From Perkinsus olseni (taxonomy: Eukaryota > Perkinsozoa > Perkinsida > Perkinsidae): a stretch of DNA of 36,467 bases. A program made the translations under genes and the position numbers. Positions 19,422-27,018 of this stretch are shown in pieces. The DNA lies in assembly GCA_013115135.1 (NCBI GenBank), contig JABANP010000520.1:1-36467 (forward strand), written 5' to 3'. Under the pieces are notes generated by a model. It was not told the DNA's origin. It did no database searches and was given only the letters and a program-made list of their open reading frames with translations. Position 1 is the first letter of the stretch; each line of letters starts with the position of its first letter.

Positions 19422-20582
19422 ATGCCTAGCGCGTTGACCAAACTTCAGGAGCTTCTTGGAGTTCGGCCCGAGAAGCGAGGAGATAATCTGCAATGCTTCT
19501 TCGAGACCTTCAACCAGCAAGACCCGCTCACTCCGGTTTCGGCCCGCAACTACGACCACCCTGGCAGTGACTTTGTTGGCCTCGGCCGTAATACTCGACC
19601 TCGGCCCGTTACTGGTGATGATGGTATGGTTCGTAAGTTGCACGACCGTAATGGACAGTTGATGAACGCCGCCCCCAGCAGCGATGCTGAGCACTCCCCA
19701 AAGTGGTTTGAAGCCCGTTCTGTCAGTGGTGCGGCCCGTTCTCTGATATCTTGGGGATTTCCCTGGGTAAGGAATGAAGTCCTTCGTGAGGCGTGGGGCA
19801 AGCCCTTTCTCTGGGACGATGCTTCGGTAGAGTTATTCTCTGCTTCGGCCTTCAACAAGAAGATCGTCAGTGTGCCTTTGGCGAAGAATGCGTGTTCTTC
19901 GGCCCGTAAGGATACTGCAGTGTTGGCTTATTGTTGTGGCTTATTCTTGACAAGGGACTTGGTTTACTACTGTGAGACTTGCTCCAGCTGTGTGAAGCTT
20001 CGCGGCCTTCACGTTGATCAGCAACTGTCTGCTTTGGCCCGTCACTTCAATAGCGGCGGCCACCAGTCTAACCAAGGTTCCCTGCCTGGTCGTGCTAATC
20101 GGGGACGCCTTAGTGTGTTCCCCTTTTTCGTTATCGACCATGCATGCTTCAAGACCCTTTCGGCCCGACAATTTATGGATGCCCTTCGCAGCGCTGATCT
20201 CAACCCGGCTCTTAAGCGGTTTGCGGCGACATTGCGGGATAGACTTCGGCCCGACGTTCACTTTGTGTATATCCACCGAGGCATGGGGCGCTTCTTCTGC
20301 CTAGCTCGTCGACAAGAGTTTGAGCTATTGTCTTCGTCCCGTGGTAGCGATGTGCCTTTTATTTTGGACGAGGGTACTTGCCCTTATGATCGTGTCATCG
20401 ATGCTGCCCTTCAACGCCTCAAGCACGAGAACTTCGGCCAAGTGGTGGAGCTTGATACGACGACCGACTTCGGCCCGGCCTTCCGTGATGTCTTCGGCTA
20501 CTTCTTCGGTCCCGAAGCGGCCTCCTCCAGTCCGACGTTCGACTCAAGAAAGGACTCCACCGCCACCGCCACCACCTGTTGA
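19422..20582 (+). CDS. Unknown extra retrotransposon protein, ORF3 part a
   Basis: ATG 19422 (MPSALTKLQELLG), 386 codons. I recognise no family. Visible features: a Cys patch YYCETCSSCVKLRGLH (about residues 182-196) that could bind metal, a segment rich in aromatics (FPFFVIDHACF), and no signal peptide or membrane helix, so it does not look like an envelope protein. It has eight CGGCCC motifs: RP three times, SA-type or AA four times, FGP once. The meaningful sequence appears to run to about FGPEAASSSP (20530). The frame then decays (STATATTC) before its stop, while the +1 frame continues with a proline-rich region. The two parts may be one protein joined by +1 frameshifting, a short unseen intron, or an intact sibling frame damaged here. 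Confidence 0.6.
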   Translation: MPSALTKLQELLGVRPEKRGDNLQCFFETFNQQDPLTPVSARNYDHPGSDFVGLGRNTRPRPVTGDDGMVRKLHDRNGQLMNAAPSSDAEHSPKWFEARSVSGAARSLISWGFPWVRNEVLREAWGKPFLWDDASVELFSASAFNKKIVSVPLAKNACSSARKDTAVLAYCCGLFLTRDLVYYCETCSSCVKLRGLHVDQQLSALARHFNSGGHQSNQGSLPGRANRGRLSVFPFFVIDHACFKTLSARQFMDALRSADLNPALKRFAATLRDRLRPDVHFVYIHRGMGRFFCLARRQEFELLSSSRGSDVPFILDEGTCPYDRVIDAALQRLKHENFGQVVELDTTTDFGPAFRDVFGYFFGPEAASSSPTFDSRKDSTATATTC

Positions 20583-22599
20583 AGACGTGATGATGATGAC
20601 GCCGCCGCCGCCGCCGCCGCCGCTACCAGTTGAAGATGTTAGGCTGCCGCCGCCTCCTCCGCTACCTGTGGGCGAGGTTATGCCAACTCCGTTGCCTGCA
20701 AGGACTGGGATGTTCTCGCCATTGTCAACTAGGGGCGTTGCGTCGGCCCGGGCTACTTTTAGTTCGGCCCGTCGCTATGAGGATTCTCGTCGGCCTGCAG
20801 TACGACGTACCTTTTCTGCAAGTCGAGGTCGTGGTAGAGGATTGTTGTTGGGCTCCTCGGCGCCACCGTCCCGTAGTTGGCGTTCCTATGTTCCTTCGCA
20901 GCAAGAGCCGATACCGCTGCCGACAAGACGAGCGTCAGTACCTTATGCTCGGCCAGTTCCGTTTGAGTATACCAGAGAAGAAAGGGTTCCTTCTTCACCT
21001 TCGGCCCGAGTGGAAGAAGTGCGTGATGACCGGACTCCTCCTGTTATTCCTCGGCAACGGCCTGCTTACCCTTCGACGCCGTCACCGACCAGCAGTGGCC
21101 AGCCTTCTTTCGGCTTGGATCCCCTTCCGGCTAACGTGGTCCTTCCTCCCCGAGATGTGAATGTGCCTATTCGACTCTCTGGCAGAGATGCAGAAGGTCA
21201 GGTTCGGCCCGACTTGATTGCCGCCGAAATGCAGCTGTATCATGCTGGCGCTGTGGTAAGAAGACCTTCTTCGGTGCTGTTGTCGGCTACGGTTGTTATT
21301 TCCATCCCCGTGTCGGACGATACTGGACTTGCGATTGAGGACAGGCCTCCGGTGGTGCTACGCCCCAGTTCGACGGCTCGCAGTATTTCTCTACGAGATG
21401 TCTTGGAGGCGGCCTCTGCAGCTCGGCCCGTTGACACTTCGGTGGATCTGAACCAAATGGACGTGCAGTCTTTGGCCCGTTCAGAAGCTGAAGTTGAAGT
21501 TATTAATCAGACTCTGACGACTTTGCCTAGATCCGAAGACCTGGATGGATATGTGCCTCCTGTTCGGCCTGATGACTGTAACGCCTTTGACTGGGACATC
21601 GATTCCACTATTTGGAGAGCGGAGATGCAGCACCCTGGATGGACTAGACCTTGGCCTTTCCGACCTGGCCCTCCTTTGGCTTGGCGACTTGTGGTTTTGC
21701 GTGAGGATCGTTCGGCCCGTCGTGGTGATACGACCTATTTGGAGCGTCCGCCTTGGCTGGTTCCTCGTGACCAGGTTCTCAACGGTGACTGGGGTAACTT
21801 CTGGCGTGGCTTCGATGATACCTATGGCTGTCCGAACTTCTTGGATAAGGACTTTGTCGCCTACAACCATCCCTTGGTTGCTGGTGTGGTTCCAAGTTTC
21901 GACGAAGAGTGTTCGGCCCGCCTACTGTTCCTCAGCGAGCTCGGTGAGGGTCCCGAGAGAGGTAAAGATTCTCGTGAAGAAGCTTGGCCTGCGGAGCCGT
22001 GTATCGTCTCTGCGGCTGGTATTCTCCGTTGGCTCCATTCGGCCCAGCTCGGCGCGATGTCTGTGACTATTCATTGCTCTGGCGGTGCTACGGATGGTGA
22101 AGTAAGATCGGAATGTGACGTGCTGTTCTGTTGCTACCGACATCTTGAAGCAGCCCTGCCTGTGGTTATGAGGCTTAGTCGAGAACGCCCTCTAGCCAAG
22201 AACAGTTACGTATTTTCGGCCCGGTCTATGAGAGCCTTTGAAAGTAACCTGCTGGATGATTTGGGACGATCTTCCGGTCTGGATCGGCCCGAAGTGCTGG
22301 TGGACATGCTCTATAAGTTTGAGTCCGTCCGTGCCAAGTACGGTTATCCCCTGCCAAGAGCCCCATTGACTCCGTTTCCCGAGCCCTTCGAGACTCGGCC
22401 CGGTGAACGTGTGGTGGCTCCCGCCACTGGTGGTAATCGCCGACGTCAACAACGCTATTCCATCAACTATGCCTGGGCTCAGCTTACTGACTCCTTCGAT
22501 GCGGTAGTTCGGCCCGTGTTGGACAGCTACTCCAAGGCGGAAGATTCTATTGAAGATCGCGGAGGTCCTGAGCAAGAGCACTGGTGGAGACGATCCTGA
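20320..22599 (+). CDS. Unknown extra retrotransposon protein, ORF3 part b (proline-rich then globular)
   Basis: Open 20320-22599. The part before about 20530 is probably a shadow of ORF3a, so the real segment is roughly 20530-22599 (about 690 codons). It begins with poly-Pro blocks alternating with VEDV (PPPPPPPVEDV repeated). An Arg/Ser/Pro-rich stretch follows. From about 21480 to the stop comes a globular-looking region rich in Trp, Leu and Asp (WRAEMQHPGWTRPWPF, NGDWGNFWRGFDD). It ends in a charged tail. I recognise no domain and no transmembrane segment. It has twelve CGGCCC motifs (RP five, SA-type seven). It lies where env would be, but nothing suggests an envelope function. The family is unknown to me. 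Confidence 0.6.
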   Translation: MSYCLRPVVAMCLLFWTRVLALMIVSSMLPFNASSTRTSAKWWSLIRRPTSARPSVMSSATSSVPKRPPPVRRSTQERTPPPPPPPVEDVMMMTPPPPPPPLPVEDVRLPPPPPLPVGEVMPTPLPARTGMFSPLSTRGVASARATFSSARRYEDSRRPAVRRTFSASRGRGRGLLLGSSAPPSRSWRSYVPSQQEPIPLPTRRASVPYARPVPFEYTREERVPSSPSARVEEVRDDRTPPVIPRQRPAYPSTPSPTSSGQPSFGLDPLPANVVLPPRDVNVPIRLSGRDAEGQVRPDLIAAEMQLYHAGAVVRRPSSVLLSATVVISIPVSDDTGLAIEDRPPVVLRPSSTARSISLRDVLEAASAARPVDTSVDLNQMDVQSLARSEAEVEVINQTLTTLPRSEDLDGYVPPVRPDDCNAFDWDIDSTIWRAEMQHPGWTRPWPFRPGPPLAWRLVVLREDRSARRGDTTYLERPPWLVPRDQVLNGDWGNFWRGFDDTYGCPNFLDKDFVAYNHPLVAGVVPSFDEECSARLLFLSELGEGPERGKDSREEAWPAEPCIVSAAGILRWLHSAQLGAMSVTIHCSGGATDGEVRSECDVLFCCYRHLEAALPVVMRLSRERPLAKNSYVFSARSMRAFESNLLDDLGRSSGLDRPEVLVDMLYKFESVRAKYGYPLPRAPLTPFPEPFETRPGERVVAPATGGNRRRQQRYSINYAWAQLTDSFDAVVRPVLDSYSKAEDSIEDRGGPEQEHWWRRS

Positions 22600-22789
22600 A
22601 GAGCCTGCATGGTGTGCTTCGGCCCGTTGCCTAATTGAGTGGTTCACTTCGGTGGGTTCGGCCCGTTGCCAATGCCAATACCAACTAGTTAGAGTAGAAG
22701 ATGACATCTGAGTATATGATGATTGAGTATATAATGACTATTCTCATTTCAATTTTGAGTATCCGTGCCTAGGTTTTGCGGGGAGGGGA
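22600..22789 (+). other. 3' untranslated region and polypurine tract
   Basis: Between the last ORF and the 3' LTR. It holds two more motif copies (22620, 22659) within a short duplication (GGTTCGGCCCGTTGCC-like) and ATGA/TATA-rich sequence. The tract GCGGGGAGGGGA at 22778-22789 abuts the LTR and is the expected plus-strand primer. Confidence 0.85.
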
Positions 22790-23115
22790 TGTTATGGGAC
22801 GAACTTCGGCCCATTTCCGTCACTCGCCACGAAAACCTACGGCCCGTATATGGGACACTCGTCCCTTGTGTTGTGACGATTGCTTCATAGTGTTGCAAGC
22901 TGAGCTACATAGCTATAGCGCTAGAGAGTGTTGCAGCGTCATACTCATAAGTACGTGTGAATTCCTTAGTGGATTCGTGGATTCGTATCTACGTATTATC
23001 GTATCTATTGTACGCTTGGCAGTGTACTCTAAGGTGCAAGGTTTGGATTGCGTTATCTATAAGTTGGGTTATTACGTAGCGACAAGTCTATCAAACTTGC
23101 GTTCATACCTTGACA
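22790..23115 (+). repeat. 3' LTR
   Basis: 326 bp, TG...CA ends, preceded by a polypurine tract and followed by target-site duplicate GGTG (23116-23119). The single difference from the 5' LTR is A at 22923. A long reading frame crossing it into the 15-bp array is fortuitous. Confidence 0.97.
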
Positions 23116-23199
23116 GGTGCAATGACGGAGCGAAGGAAGTTATATTGTCTATAGGGAGCGAACTGTTCGCGCCACTCTGTGAGAAAAAGTTTATTAGTG

Positions 23200-23272
23200 T
23201 GAGTGGTATGGTGGTTAAGGTAGCGGACTCTCGATCGGAAGACCGCAAGTTCGAATCTATGTGCAGGGTACG
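23200..23272 (+). other. tRNA-like sequence next to array iii
   Basis: GGTGGTTAAGGTAGCGGA resembles a D-arm/A-box (23211-23228). AGTTCGAATCT at 23248-23258 fits the B box and T-loop, at normal tRNA spacing. The T stem and acceptor do not pair well and the anticodon arm is unconvincing. It is therefore a degenerate tRNA or a tRNA-derived element. A GCGAAC/GTTCGC hairpin lies upstream at 23158-23170. Confidence 0.4.
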
Positions 23273-23288
23273 ACTTGAAACTGGGGTT

Positions 23289-23543
23289 GTGTACGAAATA
23301 AGAGTGTATGAAATGCTGGTATACGAGTTGAAAGTGTACGACTATTATGTGTACGGGTGTTATATGTACGGGTATTACGTATACGAGCATCATGTATACG
23401 AGTTTTATATGTACGAATCTCTCGTGTATGAGTATTTTGTGTACGACTATTCGGTGTACGAGTATTTCGTGTACGATTAGGAAGTGTATGAGTATTGGAG
23501 ACATGAGTCGAAAATGTACGACTATTTGGTGTACGAAACATGA
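23289..23543 (+). repeat. 15-bp minisatellite array iii (17 units in perfect register)
   Basis: Seventeen units of exactly 15 bp. The first eight bases stay close to GTGTACGA in nearly every unit, while the last seven are highly variable. There is no indel. It starts about 30 bp after the tRNA-like B box. The 15-bp period keeps frames open: one plus frame encodes VYExx pentapeptide repeats and two minus frames encode other repeats. None is supported as a real protein. Confidence 0.95.
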
Positions 23544-23559
23544 ACATCCCCTTATACCA

Positions 23560-23826
23560 CACTGAGCTACAATCGTTGGGGCCGCGACTGTGGAGCCCCT
23601 GAAAGAGGGATTGAAGGTGTTTGAAGACATATACCGAGAGCACATGCTCCCGGTCAACGCCGGCAAAAGCAAGCAAGGAGACACCGTGCATTTTTGCGGA
23701 CTGTGTGAGAGAGGATGCAGGGTCCAACCTGAGTCCCCGGAAGCATGGCAGGCAGTGGGCATCGATGTACTGTATCTCGGCGACGCGGGCGAGAGGAAGG
23801 TGCCGAGAGCAAGCAAAAAGCGATGA
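23560..23826 (+). pseudogene. LINE reverse transcriptase fragment (post-catalytic region)
   Basis: The frame 23590-23826 contains VFEDIYREHMLPVNAGKSK and GIDVLYLGDAG. These resemble the segment after the YADD box in non-LTR RTs, where the consensus has a NxxKS/T motif and later a YLG motif. The catalytic box itself is absent, since the fragment starts beside the 15-bp array. It ends at TGA 23824-23826. Orientation is the same as the nearby LTR element but it lies outside it. Confidence 0.4.
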
Positions 23827-25225
23827 CGCTTTCACCAATGCAATGGTGCTTTGCGCGTAATGGCTATCGGGACCACGTCGGAAGCGATGACGCTTCCTAG
23901 TTCGCGGGGCAAGTTCTTTTTGGGCGGCACGCTGCGGGATTATGTGGTCCTTTTCGACCCTCAACCATCCCCAGTGTAGGGGGTGATGGGAGCGCAAGCA
24001 TCGGAATGCCTGCAGGGCTCTTCGCAAAATCTTTGTTGCAAGCTCAGATAAGTGGTACCACCGGGTGGTGCTTGCGTCAGGGCTTTTGGTGGCCAACAAT
24101 ACCGAGATTGGGTCCTCCGCCGGAAGAACCAATCTCGGTAGACGTTCAGGCTGCGGCAGCCGAGACGCACAGGGTCAGGGTGATTTGAGGGTGAAGGGGT
24201 TCCTGGGTGATTTGGCTCGCAGCTGGCTAGGCGCATGTTGTCAACTCCATCTCGGATCTGAACTCTAGTGAGTCCCGGTGTATACAGCAAGACCGACACC
24301 TTCTGCCGAGTTGAAGGCGCCCCTTCATAGTGGAGAGCGTCAAAGGCCGGAGTTGCATGGTCCAGGAGCGACGGGGTCCTATCCCGCGGGTGCTCCGGTC
24401 AGTCCGGCTACAGATCGCAGTTCAGCTCGGTCGAAAACGTACACAGGACATCCACTCGCGGAGTGAAAGCCGCTAGCGAAGACCACATCACGCATTTCGC
24501 TTCATGAAAAATTGCGAGGAGAAGATAAACGACAGAAATCCCGTTAGGTTTTAGCGGAAAAAATGATTTTTCAACGTTGATGGACCAGAATGCGCTGAAG
24601 TCGACTACAGAATTATTGAATCAAGCAGGAAACATGGGGCATTGATAGCCCAGTGCGAGAGAGCTTGCCTTACCGGACGAAGGACGAGCACGCATTCAGC
24701 ACACGTCGTTATAGGAAACTGAGCTCTTCGTTAAGATTGATAGGTCCATTTCCGGGTATTTCCGGTGCTGAAGGCTCTGATACGCGGGATGTTCACGTTT
24801 TGTACACCAGCTGTGCTGTGCACGGCGTGCCCCATAGAACTATCTAATACCTATCTTCCGACTCAGAATTAGCTACCGAATCCTTCATACCACATGCACT
24901 TCTAAACTATGCTAACAGCCTGGCTCGGACGATTCGCTCTTCATAGACCGTAGGGTTCGTGTCCTGCGCGCTTGCCCTTGTAATCGTTATCGTCTGACCA
25001 CTTGTAGTTCGCCCTTCGATCATTGCGCCAGCATTCGATCGCGCTACGCTTAAGTGCGTGTTACATAGCGGTGAACTACCCGAGAAGTGAGTTCTTTGTT
25101 TGATTCTTCCCACTTGGCTGCCCTTCCGCGAAGGTCTGCCCTTGTTGTGAAGAACGACTACGCTATCCACCGAAGCACTGCTACTAGTTGCGTTGCCCAG
25201 TGACAGGCACAACACAGTATTACAC
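23827..25225. other. Unassigned DNA
   Basis: Nothing coding is convincing. It holds the second copy of the GC-rich repeat (24371-24405) shared with 11161-11195 and, around 23860-23890, a short duplication of GATGACGCTT. The stretch 25100-25225 is a degenerate inverted relative of the tRNA-like locus at 23120-23270. Confidence 0.4.
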
Positions 25226-25300
25226 CCTTCGCTCCGCCATTGCTCTCAGCGCGCGGCCCAAAAACGCCACTCAGCAGGTAGTATACGAGTCGTGCTCGTG
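25226..25300 (-). repeat. Inverted paralogue of the LTR insertion locus (empty site)
   Basis: Read on the minus strand, this matches 12594-12653 joined to 23120-23134: CTGAGT-GC-TTTTTGGGCCGCGCGCTG, then a four-base slot, then CAATG-CGGAGCGAAGG. The four-base slot is GGTG in the occupied arm and AGAG here. No retrotransposon is present. It gives independent support for the target-site duplication and shows that the locus belongs to a repeat family. Confidence 0.85.
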
Positions 25301-25411
25301 AACCCATGTAGGGTTTATGAGTCTTACCAGTATTATATGTACGAGTAATGTGTGTACGGGTATTAGGTATACGGGTCTCAAGTGTACGAATAGATGATGT
25401 ACTAATCGTGG
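25277..25411 (+). repeat. 15-bp minisatellite array iv
   Basis: Five units of exactly 15 bp run 25337-25411 (ATGTACGAG, GTGTACGGG, GTATACGGG, GTGTACGAA, ATGTACTAA starts), with looser units from 25281. The unit type is the same as array iii. It adjoins the inverted empty-site repeat as array ii adjoins the occupied one. Confidence 0.85.
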
Positions 25412-27018
25412 TGGACCTTGATCCGTTGTCTATTCCGACTCCTGTTTTTTCGTTAGACGATACTGTGCTCGTTTCGTCCTTGTTTTGATATTCGCATGTT
25501 CGACTACGATTTTTTGTACATGCGGGCGTTTCATCGTTAAAGAAGGTAACTAAGATCGCTTGCTTGCCTTACGATCTTTTCGTTCGAGGGTGACACTCAT
25601 ATATAGGTGTGTTATGAAAGATGTCAACCTCATGGATAGAACGTCGGACCTTGTACATACCGATCAGTTACATCAACCAGCCCATCAATACCACTAGACC
25701 ATTCTTCACGGTCAAAACACACCTCCCACATGGCTATCCAATGGATAGTATCCATTCACTTGTGAATTTCATCATCACATCGGCCATTCAGTTCACCCAA
25801 TTGAGCAACTACAAAAGCCCATGTCAAAGGGCTGAATAGGAGACTACAAGCAAAACATGGAGAGCACTTTGCTTCGGGACAGGAATTTTCCGGTTCGATC
25901 TCGAGATGCGGAACAGGTGGCGCGATGGAGGTGTGGCCAGCAGCGAGCCATTTTGGACTTGCGGCGCCATCATGGCACAATATGTTCGGAATCAAAGCTC
26001 AATCAACCCGCTCTTACGCAGACGCAGATCAACAAAACAACGCAAATCCAGGAATATCTCTGAATAAACTCAAAGCTCTTCATTTAAAGAAAGCATAACT
26101 GAAAGCCCACACCGTGAAACAAGTTCGCTTGGCGGGTCTGTGTTGCCCTTGTGTCTTTCGGCATGTTACTCACCATCGGAATCGTAAAGTTGCACTGCCA
26201 TTCACACATTTCGAAAGTCACGCTGTCCGCAGACTGCGGGTCCTACATATCTACAAATCACCAGCTTCTGACAACGGGCCAATTCAATCTGACAGCATCC
26301 CATCGCTACACAAGATCTCTTGGGCACTCCAGCTCCTCTCCGAGTGAGGTAGGATTTGCGCTTTTTCTTCTTCTACCAATAAGCGCTCGGAATAGATGGA
26401 TTCATGAATAGCGTCGGTGAACAGCTCGAGCTCGATGACCTTTCTTCACACCTTTCTCTTGAAGTTGAATTGCATCTTCGTCGCTCCATCAGTTAGAATT
26501 CGGCTGACTGACCTCGTCACTTAACTAGTACCTTCATCATGGCTCTTCTACTGATATGTTCAAAGAAAGAGAAAACGTTCCTTTGCATCCGAACGGCCTT
26601 AGACAAGGTAAACGACAGTGCCGTTCATATAGCATGGTCTAGCAGAGCTTCTTTCGACATGAAGAGGCATTTCATACCCCGCACCCTGCTTCAAGGTGCT
26701 ACGGCTACCCAAAGCTTCTTCCCTCGTGCTGCAGTGCAAATCGTGGGGGATCATAATCTCTGTGTCCTCCCGCAGAGATGCCCTAAACCGTTCGACCTCA
26801 GCGAGAAGCTAGAGCACTTAAAGTTGGAAAAGTCTAGCCTACGCTCGGGCTGACACCTCATACTTGCACCCCTATTGTCCTGAATCTGCAAAACTGTTCT
26901 CTAGTTACAGGTGTGGTCCAAGGTGGGGGGCTTCTTCTGAACCTTCTTCAGGGCTCAAGCTGGCGAAGATCTCGGTTACCGAGGGACAGTCTACTCAGCG
27001 AGATCGAGGTACCTCTAT
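25412..27018. other. Unassigned DNA
   Basis: No recognisable gene, RNA or repeat. Open frames of 60-105 codons (for example 26539-26853, plus) show no family motif and may be chance. The right part probably includes the 3' end of the minus-strand LINE, but its boundary is not visible. Confidence 0.4.

Larger units (their letters stand above)
12671..22845 (+). repeat. Dispersed TTCGGCCCG-type motif, 48 CGGCCC cores on one strand
   Basis: Core start positions read by eye: LTRs 12671, 12704, 22807, 22840; gag 13149, 13517, 13957; pol 14371, 14894, 15139, 15211, 15409, 15496, 15804, 15995, 16093, 16402, 16451, 17000, 17038, 17891, 18179; Pol tail 18412, 18505, 18538; then 18802; ORF3 19464, 19540, 19602, 19732, 19900, 20161, 20247, 20471, 20744, 20765, 21002, 21205, 21424, 21713, 21914, 22040, 22217, 22285, 22396, 22510; 3' UTR 22620, 22659. 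I found no GGGCCG in the element. In coding parts the core is read as RP 17 times, SA-type (S, A or P before Ala) 21 times and FGP 3 times. Many near-matches (TGGCCCG) also occur. Confidence 0.85.
12654..23115 (+). mobile_element. Young Ty3-type LTR retrotransposon with an extra 3' cassette
   Basis: A complete element bounded by 326-bp LTRs that differ only at one base (C at 12787, A at 22923). It is flanked by GGTG at 12650-12653 and 23116-23119. In order: 5' LTR, PBS, gag, -1 frameshift site, pol (protease, RT, RNase H, integrase), a second purine-tract/LTR-like boundary, spacer, unknown ORFs, polypurine tract, 3' LTR. Domain order RT-RNase H-integrase places it with Ty3/gypsy. At 10.46 kb it is long because of the 3.9 kb after pol. 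Near-identical LTRs mean recent insertion. Joining the two flanks without one GGTG matches an inverted empty paralogue at 25226-25300, confirming the insertion point. Confidence 0.95.

Noticed and set aside
20500..20600. Perkinsus-type mitochondrial +1 frameshifting at AGG or CCC as explanation of the ORF3 shift
   Set aside because: That is known for mitochondrial genes; this is a nuclear-type retrotransposon and many AGG and CCC codons elsewhere are read normally.
19422..22599. Envelope gene of a retrovirus-like element
   Set aside because: No signal peptide, fusion-type or transmembrane segment, only the position after pol.
22776..23480. 234-codon ORF running from the 3' LTR into array iii
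   Set aside because: It spans the LTR boundary and host flank, which were joined by the insertion; most of its second half is repeat.
23103..24132. Two long minus-strand ORFs across array iii
   Set aside because: Repeat-driven openness; their non-repeat parts show no known motif.
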